DNA of 64,000 nucleotides from RFSX01 sp964591455 (GCA_964591455.1 CAZQDZ010000016.1:1-64000), one strand, 5' to 3'; positions 9,429 to 19,433 are shown, counted from the stretch's first letter. Notes: generated by a model not told the origin, from the sequence alone. Program-made: numbers and translations.

Positions 9429-10268
9429 TTACATTACCCCTTCAGATTGCGCTTCTTCTACTGCGTTGTGTAATTGTACAGGCTTTCGTTTTTTCCTAAG
9501 ACCCATATTCAGCATTTCTACAAATAATGAGAAAGCAATCGCAAAGTAGAGATATCCTTTAGGCACCGGATGTAATTCCGCACCACCTAATATTTTCATG
9601 TGTGCTAAATGACCACCCTCTAGAATGAGCATAAAGCCAATCAATATCAGAAAGGCCATACCTAGCATTTGTACAGTTGGATGTTTATTAACAAATCTTC
9701 CTACTGGGACCGCAAACATCATCATAATGATGACAGATAATACTACCGCAACTATCATTATAGCTAATGCACCATATATACCATTTGTCATACCTACAGC
9801 TGTCAAAATGGAATCAAAAGAGAAAACTATATTAATCAAGGTAATCGTCACAATCGCAGAAGTGAGAGAGACTTTCTTACCGCCTTTTCCATCTGAATGA
9901 TCTTCGCCCTCTAGTTTGTGATGAATCTCAGTGACACTTTTATATAAGAGAAATAACCCACCTAGAATTAGAATTATACTTTGTCCAGAAAAACCGGCCT
10001 GAATAAATTTATTATCAAATTCAAACCATGGTTTCTCCATTCCTATCAGTATAGTAATACCAAACAAGAGCACAATACGAATAACCATCGCTAGAATGAG
10101 ACCGATATTGGTGGCTTTCTTTTGATCTTTTTCATCCAACTTGCCTGCGGCAATAGCGATAAATATGATATTATCTACCCCAAGTACAATTTCCAAGAAC
10201 GTCAAGGTCAAAAAGCTCATCCAGACCTGCGAACTGGCTAAGTCTGGCATATCAAACAAGAACATCAT
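9429..10268 (-). CDS. TerC/Alx-family integral membrane protein
   Basis: A 279-residue polytopic membrane protein. The family signature FLEIVLGVDNIIFIAIAAGKL sits near residues 25-45, and the second-half counterpart VFSFDSILTAVGM near 148-160; both carry the conserved acidic residues inside membrane segments. There are about seven or eight hydrophobic helices with a charged, His/Asp-rich loop (HHKLEGEDHSDGKGGKK) between the two halves. TerC/Alx proteins are linked to manganese or other metal export and help load metals on secreted proteins; the substrate here is unknown. I saw no yybP-ykoY manganese riboswitch core in the 170 bases upstream. Two ATG codons are adjacent at 10263-10268; the first is used. 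Confidence 0.93.
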   Translation of the reverse strand: MMFLFDMPDLASSQVWMSFLTLTFLEIVLGVDNIIFIAIAAGKLDEKDQKKATNIGLILAMVIRIVLLFGITILIGMEKPWFEFDNKFIQAGFSGQSIILILGGLFLLYKSVTEIHHKLEGEDHSDGKGGKKVSLTSAIVTITLINIVFSFDSILTAVGMTNGIYGALAIMIVAVVLSVIIMMMFAVPVGRFVNKHPTVQMLGMAFLILIGFMLILEGGHLAHMKILGGAELHPVPKGYLYFAIAFSLFVEMLNMGLRKKRKPVQLHNAVEEAQSEGVM

Positions 10269-10397
10269 AAGGACATAATTATTTTAAGCCCCTAAGATAG
10301 GAAAATCAATAAGAGTCTATGGATAGATTGGACTTATAGTGCTGAAAATAAGACGAGTATAAATTATAAAAGTTGAGCAATAGTTGTTAAAGAAAAA

Positions 10398-10427
10398 TGC
10401 CCCAGTCAATCTTAATTGACAAGGGCA
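10398..10427 (-). terminator. Intrinsic terminator of the Crp/Fnr gene
   Basis: On the minus strand the arms TGCCC..GTCAAT and ATTGAC..GGGCA pair with two-base bulges, followed by ATTTTTCTTT. It lies 14 bases after the stop of the Crp/Fnr gene. Confidence 0.75.
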
Positions 10428-10441
10428 AAAAACCACATCGA

Positions 10442-11131
10442 TCAACTAAGGTTCGTTATGTTCCGGATTAATATCTTGTGAGGCTTCCTAGCACTGAAAT
10501 GAATGATATTTTGCCTTTTCAAATCTCCAAGAACCCTGGCTACCGTCTGTCTGGAAGTGTCAGTAATATTGGCTATCTCTTTATGGGATAAACCATGATT
10601 TATTAATATTTCATCCAATCCAATCTTAATACCTTTGGTATCTGCTAACTGCTTGAGAAAACTTAGTATTCTAGATTGGGCTTTCTTGATTACAAAATTG
10701 CTCATTCGTGTTTCTAAGTTGGACATCTTAGTTATAAACAGTAGGGTCATCTGCTGGCATAAATCTGGATTTTTCTCTAGCAAGTCTTTGAAGAATGTAA
10801 GAGGTATACCGAAAAGTTCTAAATCTGTCAGTGCTTGCGCAAACTCCTTTCTTACTTGCAATCCCGTAAGGAAATTCTCCCCTAGTAGCTCTTTTTTATA
10901 TACTATCTCTTTAAGTAGAACTTTACTCTCAGATATTTGCCGTCCACATTTTATATCCCCCTTGAGTACAATATAAATGCTATTGACTTGATCTCCTTCT
11001 TTATAGACATATTTACCTTTTTTAATCCTGACATGTGTAGCCTGTGTCGTAATCTGTTCTAACTGCTGGTCTGAAAGATTCTTAAAGAGCGGTATGTCCC
11101 TAAGAATTAAAAATTTTGAAGAATGTATCAT
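10442..11131 (-). CDS. Crp/Fnr-family transcription regulator
   Basis: A 229-residue regulator with an N-terminal cyclic-nucleotide-binding fold (about 15-130; FKNLSDQQLEQI, YKEGDQVNSIYIVLKGDI, LLGENFL) and a C-terminal winged helix with the recognition segment HKEIANITDTSRQTVARVL near 175-195. There is no N-terminal or central cysteine cluster of the FNR iron-sulfur type, and the canonical cAMP-contact RxS motif is not evident, so the effector is unknown. It is divergent from pckA across a 341-base gap that holds an inverted repeat, which makes regulation of pckA, itself, or both a fair guess. It ends in its own terminator. Confidence 0.9.
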   Translation of the reverse strand: MIHSSKFLILRDIPLFKNLSDQQLEQITTQATHVRIKKGKYVYKEGDQVNSIYIVLKGDIKCGRQISESKVLLKEIVYKKELLGENFLTGLQVRKEFAQALTDLELFGIPLTFFKDLLEKNPDLCQQMTLLFITKMSNLETRMSNFVIKKAQSRILSFLKQLADTKGIKIGLDEILINHGLSHKEIANITDTSRQTVARVLGDLKRQNIIHFSARKPHKILIRNITNLS

Positions 11132-11472
11132 GATGTGTGTTTTTATTCTATGAGATGCATCTCAAACCAAATCCCCCTATTGCAGATTCGAATAAAACCT
11201 ACCAATGCTTTTGCCATTTTATAGAAAAGCTTGATTTTATTGACTTAGTGTCGATTTGGAATAAGTGATGTTAACTTTTTTTTAACATATTAAGAAATTT
11301 TATACTTTAACTATCCTACATCTATAGAATACAGACTTAAGGCTGTTTGCACACTAATCAGAACAGCTAATTTTCCTTAGCTTAATACATTTCCAACACT
11401 ATCAAATCAGGTTCGCTTAACAATCTTTGTCTTGAATTCAGATTCTTTACATTATTACAACTAGAACCAGTT
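11132..11472. other. Divergent intergenic region between Crp/Fnr gene and pckA
   Basis: The 341 bases contain no plausible gene. They must hold the promoters for both divergent genes, but I found no clean TAnnTTTG box. The clear structure is the T-rich inverted repeat at 11268-11288, listed separately. Confidence 0.6.
11268..11288. promoter_or_regulatory. Candidate operator: inverted repeat ATGTTAA-N7-TTAACAT
   Basis: Perfect 7-base arms ATGTTAA (11268-11274) and TTAACAT (11282-11288) with a 7-base T-rich spacer. The spacing suits a dimeric Crp/Fnr-type protein, whose gene starts 137 bases away. It is not a terminator because no gene ends here. Binding is inference. Confidence 0.4.
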
Positions 11473-13092
11473 ATGAAAGAAGTTGGCAACAAAAATCCCA
11501 AAGCAGATTTACATGTCCATAAAATCACTGATTATAAAACTGCATTTTGGAATTTAGAACCTTCCGTCCTCATCAATGAAACACTAGAAAAAAAGCAGGG
11601 TACACTATCTCACAATGGCACTCTAGTCATTAAAACAGGTAAATATACTGGCCGATCACCAAAGGATAGATTCATTGTTAAAGACCACATCACAAGCGAC
11701 AATGTTGACTGGAATGAAGTCAACCAACCTTTCAGCCCTGAAAGTTTCAATATCCTGTTTGAGAAAGTAACTAACTATTTCCGAGGAAAAGATATTTATA
11801 TCAAAGATGCGGCTGCCTGTAATGATAAAGCGCATCGTCTACCTATAAGACTTATAGCTGAGTATCCATGGAGCGCACATTTTGTCCATAACATGTTTGT
11901 CAGATTAGATGAGAATGAGACTTTATCTCACGAACCTGATTGGATAATTTATTGTGCACCTGGCTGTCTAGCAAATCCTAGTTCAGATGGAACCAGAGAT
12001 ACTAATTTTTCTATTATCAATTTCGATAAGAAAATAATATTGATTGGTGGTACTGGATACACAGGAGAAATCAAGAAAGGTATTTTTTCAGTCCTAAATT
12101 TCAAATTGCCTTTAGAAAAGAATGTACTCTCTATGCACTGCTCTTCTAATGTTGGAGCTGAAGGAGACTCTGCAATTTTCTTTGGCTTAAGCGGTACCGG
12201 CAAGACAACACTTTCTGCCGACACTAACAGAGAACTAGTCGGTGATGATGAGCATGGATGGTCTGAGAAAGGCTTATTCAATTTTGAAGGAGGATGCTAT
12301 GCTAAGTGCAAAGGATTAAGTGCTACTAGTGAGCCTACAATCTACCAAGCCATCAAGCCAGGCGCCATACTTGAAAACATTAAGTTTCATCCACATAGTT
12401 GTAGACCTAACTATGATGATGTTTCCATCACACAAAATACCAGAGTCTCCTATCCTATATATCATGTAGATAATTATCATAAAAAAGAAACAGCTGCTCA
12501 TCCTAAAAATATTTTCTTTTTGACGTGTGATGCATTTGGTGTATTGCCTCCAGTCGCCAAGCTTTCACCTGAGCAAGCCATGTATTACTTTTTATCTGGA
12601 TATACAGCTAAGGTAGCAGGTACTGAAGAAGGTATATCTGAACCAGTGGCAACATTCTCAGCATGTTTTGGTGCACCCTTCCTCCCTCTTAACCCAATAA
12701 TATATGCGGAATTGTTAGGTGAAAAAATCACTAAACACAATGCAAACATTTGGTTAGTAAATACAGGTTGGACTTCAGGCAGTTATGGGGTTGGTAAACG
12801 AATTCCACTTGAATATACTAGAGCTATTATTACTGCTGTACTAAATGGTGAAATGGTCGGTGCAGAATATGAATCATTCGATATATTTAATTTAGAAATT
12901 CCTACTTCTTGTACAGGTGTGCCTAATCAGGTATTGAATCCTCGTAAGACATGGGAAAACAAAATAGCGTATGATGAGTCACGCAATAAATTAGCCATGT
13001 TATTTACTGAAAATTTCCAGAAGTACGAGAATGAAGTTAAGTGCAACGTAAGAAGCATTCGCCCCAAAATATCTGAAATGGATTTGATTTAA
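11473..13092 (+). CDS. pckA: Phosphoenolpyruvate carboxykinase (ATP)
   Basis: A 539-residue protein of the usual length for ATP-dependent PEP carboxykinase, which converts oxaloacetate and ATP to PEP, CO2 and ADP, the first committed step of gluconeogenesis in the cytoplasm. The nucleotide P-loop GLSGTGKTTLSAD lies at about 238-250 and the metal-binding kinase-2 motif GDDEHGW at about 257-263; the substrate-site segment TGRSPKDRFIV is near residues 59-69. The ATG at 11473 lies about 340 bases from the divergent Crp/Fnr start. A clear intrinsic terminator follows, so it is monocistronic. Control by the neighbouring Crp/Fnr protein is plausible but not shown. Confidence 0.97.
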   Translation: MKEVGNKNPKADLHVHKITDYKTAFWNLEPSVLINETLEKKQGTLSHNGTLVIKTGKYTGRSPKDRFIVKDHITSDNVDWNEVNQPFSPESFNILFEKVTNYFRGKDIYIKDAAACNDKAHRLPIRLIAEYPWSAHFVHNMFVRLDENETLSHEPDWIIYCAPGCLANPSSDGTRDTNFSIINFDKKIILIGGTGYTGEIKKGIFSVLNFKLPLEKNVLSMHCSSNVGAEGDSAIFFGLSGTGKTTLSADTNRELVGDDEHGWSEKGLFNFEGGCYAKCKGLSATSEPTIYQAIKPGAILENIKFHPHSCRPNYDDVSITQNTRVSYPIYHVDNYHKKETAAHPKNIFFLTCDAFGVLPPVAKLSPEQAMYYFLSGYTAKVAGTEEGISEPVATFSACFGAPFLPLNPIIYAELLGEKITKHNANIWLVNTGWTSGSYGVGKRIPLEYTRAIITAVLNGEMVGAEYESFDIFNLEIPTSCTGVPNQVLNPRKTWENKIAYDESRNKLAMLFTENFQKYENEVKCNVRSIRPKISEMDLI

Positions 13093-13116
13093 TCAAATCA
13101 ATAAATAATTTTTCGG

Positions 13117-13151
13117 AAAGGACAGTCTACTAAGATTTGTCCTTTTTTTTT
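13117..13151 (+). terminator. Intrinsic terminator of pckA
   Basis: Arms AAAGGACA (13117-13124) and TGTCCTTT (13138-13145), loop of 13 bases, followed by a run of T. Confidence 0.85.
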
Positions 13152-13209
13152 ATTTCAACTATAACCTGGCACTGATTGCAAGTGCATAATATATTCTTCC
13201 ATACAAATA

Positions 13210-13245
13210 AAAAAGAGGATAACCGAAAGCGGTTATCCTCTTTTT
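13210..13245 (-). terminator. Intrinsic terminator of the giant choice-of-anchor V gene
   Basis: A perfect 16-base-pair stem, AAAAAGAGGATAACCG (13210-13225) with CGGTTATCCTCTTTTT (13230-13245), and an AAAG loop. It sits 21 bases past the minus-strand stop and is symmetric enough to act on both strands. Confidence 0.9.
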
Positions 13246-13266
13246 GGAAAGTAGATGTCCAAGCTT

Positions 13267-16200
13267 TTATAGCTTGACAAATTGCTTCACAATTATCTTT
13301 TCACCAAATTGTAACCTAGTATAATATACACCAGGTGCAAAATCAGTTAAATTGACCTCCATTCTATCTGATGTTATTTCTAGCTTCTTCACTATTTCAC
13401 CTTGAACCGAATAGACTAACCCAGAAGAAGGTTGCCCATTTACAAATGTGAATAGTACGATATCTTGTACTGGATTAGGCGAGAGCATTACATAGCTTCC
13501 CGATTCATCTACTTCTGCTACAGCTGAATTCTCACCAATAACAAATGAAAACTCGGTGAGACAACCGTCACTTATCACTATCAAGATCACTTCTCCCCCT
13601 TCCGTTACTCCTGCGAGATTTTGATCATTCGATATTATATTACCTGCAGCATCTGTCCATTCAAAGATGAATGAGCCTGTGCCACCACCCAGTTCTATAT
13701 CCACACCTCCTTGCTGGCCTGGGGATACATCAGTTACCTGTTCACTAACCAAGAAAACTTCTTCTAATTCTTCTACAATCAAAATTTCTGTAAGAGATTG
13801 TCCTAAATTATCAGTAATCATGAGTGTATGAATCTGCCCTGCTTGCAAAATGGAATCAGACTGAATATTAGATATAAATGGTGGACAGCCGCCTGAAACT
13901 ATAAAATTCAACATTATATCTCCATCACAGGATACTATCGTAGACTGAGTCTGTAATTCTAATTCGATTAGTTGTAGCTCTGGTAATTCAAACGAGAAAT
14001 CAGCTAAGCATCCTTGACTATCAGATACAGCAGCGGTGTAAGGACCCTGAACTGTCCCTCCTGGATCAAGAGTGATGGTAATATCATACGGAGGTGTTCC
14101 TCCAATTAAAAATATACTAAGATCCTCATTCGGGTTAAAAGTACAGGCATCATTGTTGGTGCTGAGAATTTCCGATATCGAAATAGGCTCAGGATTGACT
14201 ACACTAAATGTTACTGTCTGAGCGCAGCCACTTGATACATGAACAGCCTGAATAGAATGATCCCCAGCTCCAAATTCTGCTGGTAAGCCCGGGAAAGAAA
14301 ATTCAGTATTTGTTGCAGAAAAATCTACAAGTATAGTTTCGCCTAGACAATTAGTCATTATCTCAGCGGGAGTCTGTACTGAAGGGACTGATACCATACC
14401 CACCGTCTCTGAGCTAATAACAGAGCAGCCTTCAGCATCTGTAATAAACAAATCATAAGTGCCCGCAACTAGATTGTCTATCGTTTGATTTGCATTGACT
14501 ACAAATGGTGTATCTCCATTTATAGATAGCATATAAGGAGGCGTTCCACTACTAAGGCTGAGGGTTATGCTGCCTGAATTAGGTTGCATACAATTAGCAA
14601 GCGTATTTGATGTCTGTAAAGAAGGTCCATCTGTTTGAGCTACAGTGACGACTTGTTCGAACACACAGCCTCCTGCATCTGAGACACTTATGTTATAGTT
14701 ACCTGCTTGCAGATTACCTTGGAATTCTCCGAAAGGTTCTACAGTATAAGGAGGTGAACCTCCTAGAGGCATCACAGTTATGGTGCCTGTCGGTTCATTA
14801 CAAGTAGCATCTGTTGTTGCTATTTCTGCCCCCAAATCATTAATAACTGTTATATCGAAGGAGCAAGAGCTTGCATTATTACATAAGTCTGTAGCTGAGA
14901 ATACTATCGTTGATGTACCCATAGGGAAAGTCGACCCTGATGGCAATCCAGAAACAAGCGTAGGAGTAACAATATCACAATTATCTGTAACTGTTGGCAA
15001 AGTATAGTTTAAAGCCTGACAGGTATTTACCGTCATACCACTACCCGAACAATCAATAACTGGCGGCGTTACATCTACTATTTGTAAGTTAACAACTTCT
15101 GAGCTTATATTACCATTAGCATCCGTCGCAAATACATTGAAACTTCTCAGCCCAATATCAGTACAGGTGAATGACGGTGTGGTAAATGAGACCATATCAA
15201 TCCCGCAATTATCAAAACTTCCTGCATCCACCATATCGAACGTTACCGGCATCGCATTTCCTGACGCATCTAATTCAACAATAATCTCCATGACTGATAA
15301 AGTCGGTGGAATAGTATCATTATTCCCTACTTGGAAGAATCCATCAGTACCACAGTTATTTCCATCAATCAGAGAATAAGAATATAAGCCTGGGGCCAAG
15401 CCTGTCAATGTATCTGGTATATTTATAATAGTATCCATTCCGACTATAGTCGTATCATTAATAGCACCATTAGACCAGATTAAATCATAGTCACCTACAC
15501 CCCCTTGGATGCCCACCATAATTGTCCCATCTTCTGTATTCCCACAAGCTGCATTCTGAATACTCTGCAGGTTTACTTGTAGTGAATCAGGCTGAGAGAT
15601 AACCAAGTTAGACAAAACCAATTCGCATGAAGCTGCATCAGAAACGGTAACACTATAACTTCCTACAGGGACATTTGTAAGATTACTATTAGAGGTACCA
15701 TTAGACCAATTAAATGACACAGGTGGCGTAGAACCTGTTATGGCTAAACCTATCATACCCGAACTCTCTCCAAAACAGAGAACATCGCTAATCATTGGTG
15801 CTACGGCAAGAACACATGCTCCTCCTGAAACAGTCACACATCCTGCTTCCTGACAATCGTTATTATCTATTACTGTGACACAATATTGTCCCGGTAACAA
15901 ATTGGAGATTGTCTGCGTAGTAGCGCCATTGGACCAAATATATTGAAATCCACTATTTCCTCCCGATGCTATCACTGTAGCTGTACCATCAGCAGCAGTG
16001 GGTGCAGACGCGTCCGTCGTGGTTAATGTCAGTTCTATTTCATCTGGCTCTTCTATCGTAAATGAAAATTCTCCTGTACATCCTTCAGAGTCTGTTACTG
16101 TTACAAAATAAGTATCAGGCTCTAAATCCACTTGCGTACATCCATCATCCAAGAAATCCCACTCACATGTGAACGGTCCACCATTGCCCCCTTCTGGATT

Positions 16201-17037
16201 TACGTCTATAAAACCATCCTCTTCATCAAAGCAACTAACATTAATTACTTCTCCATCAAATTCTATTTCGTCTGGCTCACCAATATTCGTGGTGGCCACA
16301 GCTGTATTTCCATTCTCATCTGTCACGGTCACCGACTGATTGCCCCCTTCTAGATTTGTAGCCACAGCTGTTGTCTCTCCACTAGACCACTCAAAAGTAT
16401 ATGGAGGCACACCATCAGAAGGTATTGCTTCTGCACTTCCATCGTCACCATCTGAGCAGGTTACATCTATTTCATTATCTATCTCCACCATTACAGTGGC
16501 CATTGCTGTTACCGTAATTGTTTCTGTAATACATTCTACCCTATCACCTCCAGTACCAGAGCCGTTTCCTAGCACTGCGCATACATAGAAAGTAACATCG
16601 TCGTTTATATTTGGTGCTTCCCAATCTGCTTCCCATGACACTGTAGAACTACCACCGAAATTCATCGCTGGACTATGTCCCCAGTATTCTCTACCGCCTG
16701 CTGTGGAAAATGCACCGTCACCACTGAGAAAATCACCAGCGTTATTATCAGAATCATCCAATGCAACCATAGAAAATCCTGATCTTACAGGTACCCCAGA
16801 AAGGACTTCTACTTCTGTTTCTATAGTCAGGATATCATTTCCATTTGAATTAGATATACCAGATAAATTAATCTGACCTGAAAATGCCCCATTATTCTGG
16901 TGGCAGCCTGCGCAGGTGCCGGAATCTCCAGGCGCACCAGTTCTCCTCGTTGGGAATTGGGAGGAAAAGGCTAGGAATAAAATCGATAACAAAATACAAG
17001 TCCCTGAGAACTTGCGATTTTTTCTGAATCGTCTCAT
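13267..17037 (-). CDS. Choice-of-anchor V / SprB-repeat / HYR T9SS cargo protein with CxxCH motif
   Basis: A 1256-residue secreted protein. After a signal-like segment (CILLSILFLAFSSQF) comes GAPGDSGTCAGCHQNN with a CxxCH heme-type motif at residues 42-46, the mark of the choice-of-anchor V domain that continues to about residue 180. Many SprB-type repeats follow, with the recurrent pattern GGxPPYxxxWSNG and GxYxVTVxDxxGC. An HYR-like pair (about 620-720; VTDNCDIVTPTL) breaks the series. The C terminus is a T9SS type A tail beginning SPNPVQDIV and ending KQFVKL. SprB repeats are known in gliding adhesins of Flavobacteriia. Whether the CxxCH binds heme is not known. A strong promoter lies upstream at 17112-17140 and a terminator follows. 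Confidence 0.9.
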   Translation of the reverse strand: MRRFRKNRKFSGTCILLSILFLAFSSQFPTRRTGAPGDSGTCAGCHQNNGAFSGQINLSGISNSNGNDILTIETEVEVLSGVPVRSGFSMVALDDSDNNAGDFLSGDGAFSTAGGREYWGHSPAMNFGGSSTVSWEADWEAPNINDDVTFYVCAVLGNGSGTGGDRVECITETITVTAMATVMVEIDNEIDVTCSDGDDGSAEAIPSDGVPPYTFEWSSGETTAVATNLEGGNQSVTVTDENGNTAVATTNIGEPDEIEFDGEVINVSCFDEEDGFIDVNPEGGNGGPFTCEWDFLDDGCTQVDLEPDTYFVTVTDSEGCTGEFSFTIEEPDEIELTLTTTDASAPTAADGTATVIASGGNSGFQYIWSNGATTQTISNLLPGQYCVTVIDNNDCQEAGCVTVSGGACVLAVAPMISDVLCFGESSGMIGLAITGSTPPVSFNWSNGTSNSNLTNVPVGSYSVTVSDAASCELVLSNLVISQPDSLQVNLQSIQNAACGNTEDGTIMVGIQGGVGDYDLIWSNGAINDTTIVGMDTIINIPDTLTGLAPGLYSYSLIDGNNCGTDGFFQVGNNDTIPPTLSVMEIIVELDASGNAMPVTFDMVDAGSFDNCGIDMVSFTTPSFTCTDIGLRSFNVFATDANGNISSEVVNLQIVDVTPPVIDCSGSGMTVNTCQALNYTLPTVTDNCDIVTPTLVSGLPSGSTFPMGTSTIVFSATDLCNNASSCSFDITVINDLGAEIATTDATCNEPTGTITVMPLGGSPPYTVEPFGEFQGNLQAGNYNISVSDAGGCVFEQVVTVAQTDGPSLQTSNTLANCMQPNSGSITLSLSSGTPPYMLSINGDTPFVVNANQTIDNLVAGTYDLFITDAEGCSVISSETVGMVSVPSVQTPAEIMTNCLGETILVDFSATNTEFSFPGLPAEFGAGDHSIQAVHVSSGCAQTVTFSVVNPEPISISEILSTNNDACTFNPNEDLSIFLIGGTPPYDITITLDPGGTVQGPYTAAVSDSQGCLADFSFELPELQLIELELQTQSTIVSCDGDIMLNFIVSGGCPPFISNIQSDSILQAGQIHTLMITDNLGQSLTEILIVEELEEVFLVSEQVTDVSPGQQGGVDIELGGGTGSFIFEWTDAAGNIISNDQNLAGVTEGGEVILIVISDGCLTEFSFVIGENSAVAEVDESGSYVMLSPNPVQDIVLFTFVNGQPSSGLVYSVQGEIVKKLEITSDRMEVNLTDFAPGVYYTRLQFGEKIIVKQFVKL

Positions 17038-17111
17038 ACTAAAAAGAGTGTAAGGTTATAAAACAATTAATGACCCACATTATCATGATAAAAGGACCAA
17101 TTCTAATTGAC

Positions 17112-17140
17112 CAAAATTATAGAATGTGTTATGAGTTCAA
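17112..17140 (-). promoter_or_regulatory. Bacteroidota sigma-type promoter of the choice-of-anchor V gene
   Basis: Minus-strand TTG (17138-17140), 18 bases, then TAATTTTG (17112-17119), a full match to TAnnTTTG. It reads toward the gene starting at 17037. Confidence 0.7.
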
Positions 17141-17250
17141 CTTAAATACTTTCAAAAGACAATTTGGGTTGCGTAAATGGGTCAATTATGCGTATAATTA
17201 ATTTCGAAGCCAGTAGGCTACTAAACTTTAACAAAATTGCACAAGTCGGC

Positions 17251-19425
17251 ATGATACGAAATAATTTAATTACTTGTCTATTCTCTTTCCTTTTTATTTT
17301 TAATCTTTACTCGCAAGACACCATCACTGTAGAGAAAATATGGCAAGACTATGAATATCTAGCTAAGCGGGTACCTGGATTCAACTTCATGAATGATGGC
17401 CAACATTATACAAGATTAGAACGAAATGTAATCAAGAAGTATGATCTCCTCACCGGTAAACCTGCAGGAAATGTGCTCGATGCAAGTACGATAAAAGGAA
17501 AAGGCGGCTTTGAGGGTAAAATAGATTCATATGGCTTTACAGAAGATGAAAAAGTAATCATAGTAGAATCCGATTCTGAACCCATATACAGACGATCATC
17601 CAAAGCCAATTTCTTTATCTATAATAGAGAGTCTAAGGAATTGACTTCTGTATATGAAGACGACAAAGTTCAGTATGCCAGTCTTTCTCCAGATGGCACT
17701 AAGGTCGCTTATGTCTGGAATAATAATATATACTACAAGAATCTCGAAGACGGCTTGACCTTGCCTATTACTGAGGATGGGGAAACAAATGCGATCATAA
17801 ATGGATCTGCAGATTGGGTATACGAAGAAGAATTTTCTTTTGCTCAAGCTTTCCACTGGAGTCCTGACAGCAAAAAAATAGTCTATCTCAAATTCGACGA
17901 AAGAGAAGTCCCAGAATTTACGATGACTAATTTTAGGAATGATTTGTATCCTGAGTATGTCACATTTAAGTATCCTAAAGTTGGAGAAAATAATGCCGTA
18001 GTTACCGCACATTGTTTTCATCTAGATAATGAAAAAACCACCAACATCAAGCTAGATGATAACAGCGAGCACTACATCCCTCGTATCATGTGGACTAATA
18101 ATTCTGATGAGATTCTTCTTTACGTCATGAATAGGCATCAGAATAAATTGCTATTGCTTTTGGCCAATCCACAATCAGGAAATACTAAAGTCATCCTAGA
18201 AGAAAATAGCAAATACTACATTGATATTACTGATGATATTCGATTTCTTAAAAACAACAAGGAATTCATTTGGTCTAGTGAAAAAAGTGGATATAATCAC
18301 TTGTACTTATATGGGCTTGATGGACAAGAAAAAAGACAACTTACGAAAGGAGAATATGATGTAATCAATTTCTATGGAGTAGATGAAGTCAACAATCGAA
18401 TCTATTATAGGGCCGCTGAGAAAAATGCTTTAGAAAAGCAGGTTTATAGTATGTCACTGAATGGGGATGACAAACAAATATTGACTGATGTGCAGGGTAC
18501 GAGTAGTGCACAGTTTAGCAGTACCTTTGATTACTTTGTTCATAATCATAGCACTGCGAATACGCCACCCACTTATAACGTAAGAGATAGGTCTGGAAAA
18601 CAAGTTAGATTAATAGAGGATAATAAAAATCTAGCTAAAAAATTGAAATCTTCAGGATTGGAGCCTGTGACCTTTTTTGACTTCAAAACGAGTGAGAATG
18701 TTGAGCTAAATGGTTGGATGATTAAGCCTGCTGATTTTGACAAATCTAAAAAATATCCAGTCTTTATGTATCTCTATGGTGGCCCTGGTTCTCAGCAAGT
18801 AACGGATAGTTGGAGGGGTCAGAACTATTGGTGGTTTCAAATGATCGCTAATAGTGGATATATCGTTGCCTGTGTAGATAATAGAGGGACTGGCGCCAGA
18901 GGTGAAAAGTTTAAAAAGATGACTTATCTACAGCTGGGTCATTATGAAACCATAGATCAGATAGAAGCAGCTAAGTATCTTGGCAATCTATCGTATACAG
19001 ATGCTGATAGAATTGGCATTTTTGGGTGGAGCTATGGTGGATATATGTCATCACTGTGCTTGCTTAAAGGTAATGATGTATTCAAAGCAGCTATTGCTGT
19101 CGCGCCAGTAACCAACTGGAGGTGGTATGACACAATATATACTGAGCGCTATATGAGAACTGAAGAAGAGAATCCTGATGGATACGCAGATAACTCCCCC
19201 GTCAATTTTGCGGATAGACTAAAAGGCAACTATCTACTCATTCATGGTATGGGTGATGATAATGTCCACTGGCAAAACACAGTAGAAATGGCCAATGCAC
19301 TGATTAAAGCCAATAAGCAATTTGATACTTATTATTATCCAAACCGTCATCATGGCATTTCTGGAGGCAATACGAGATTGCATTTATATAACAAGATGAC
19401 ACAATTCATCTATGATAAAATTTAA
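17251..19425 (+). CDS. S9 family prolyl oligopeptidase (dipeptidyl peptidase IV-like)
   Basis: A 724-residue exported peptidase from the chosen ATG at 17251, which opens directly into a signal peptide ending FIFNLYSQ; in-frame starts upstream (ATG 17188, TTG 17164) would put about 20-30 polar residues before it. The N-terminal half is the eight-bladed propeller of DPP IV (about 35-480; ASLSPDGTKVAYVWNNNIY, FHWSPDSKKIVYLKFDE). The C-terminal alpha/beta hydrolase has the nucleophile in GWSYGG (Ser594), Asp in GMGDDNVHW (about 669-670) and His in NRHHGIS (about 701). It removes Xaa-Pro type dipeptides from peptides in the periplasm. The Glu pair for N-terminus binding is likely DWVYEEEF. smpB follows after eight bases, so the two are probably co-transcribed. 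Confidence 0.95.
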   Translation: MIRNNLITCLFSFLFIFNLYSQDTITVEKIWQDYEYLAKRVPGFNFMNDGQHYTRLERNVIKKYDLLTGKPAGNVLDASTIKGKGGFEGKIDSYGFTEDEKVIIVESDSEPIYRRSSKANFFIYNRESKELTSVYEDDKVQYASLSPDGTKVAYVWNNNIYYKNLEDGLTLPITEDGETNAIINGSADWVYEEEFSFAQAFHWSPDSKKIVYLKFDEREVPEFTMTNFRNDLYPEYVTFKYPKVGENNAVVTAHCFHLDNEKTTNIKLDDNSEHYIPRIMWTNNSDEILLYVMNRHQNKLLLLLANPQSGNTKVILEENSKYYIDITDDIRFLKNNKEFIWSSEKSGYNHLYLYGLDGQEKRQLTKGEYDVINFYGVDEVNNRIYYRAAEKNALEKQVYSMSLNGDDKQILTDVQGTSSAQFSSTFDYFVHNHSTANTPPTYNVRDRSGKQVRLIEDNKNLAKKLKSSGLEPVTFFDFKTSENVELNGWMIKPADFDKSKKYPVFMYLYGGPGSQQVTDSWRGQNYWWFQMIANSGYIVACVDNRGTGARGEKFKKMTYLQLGHYETIDQIEAAKYLGNLSYTDADRIGIFGWSYGGYMSSLCLLKGNDVFKAAIAVAPVTNWRWYDTIYTERYMRTEEENPDGYADNSPVNFADRLKGNYLLIHGMGDDNVHWQNTVEMANALIKANKQFDTYYYPNRHHGISGGNTRLHLYNKMTQFIYDKI

Positions 19426-19433
19426 GTACCCTG

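Noticed and set aside
10269..10441. yybP-ykoY manganese riboswitch upstream of terC
   Set aside because: The conserved core loops are absent; the only structure there is the terminator of the Crp/Fnr gene.
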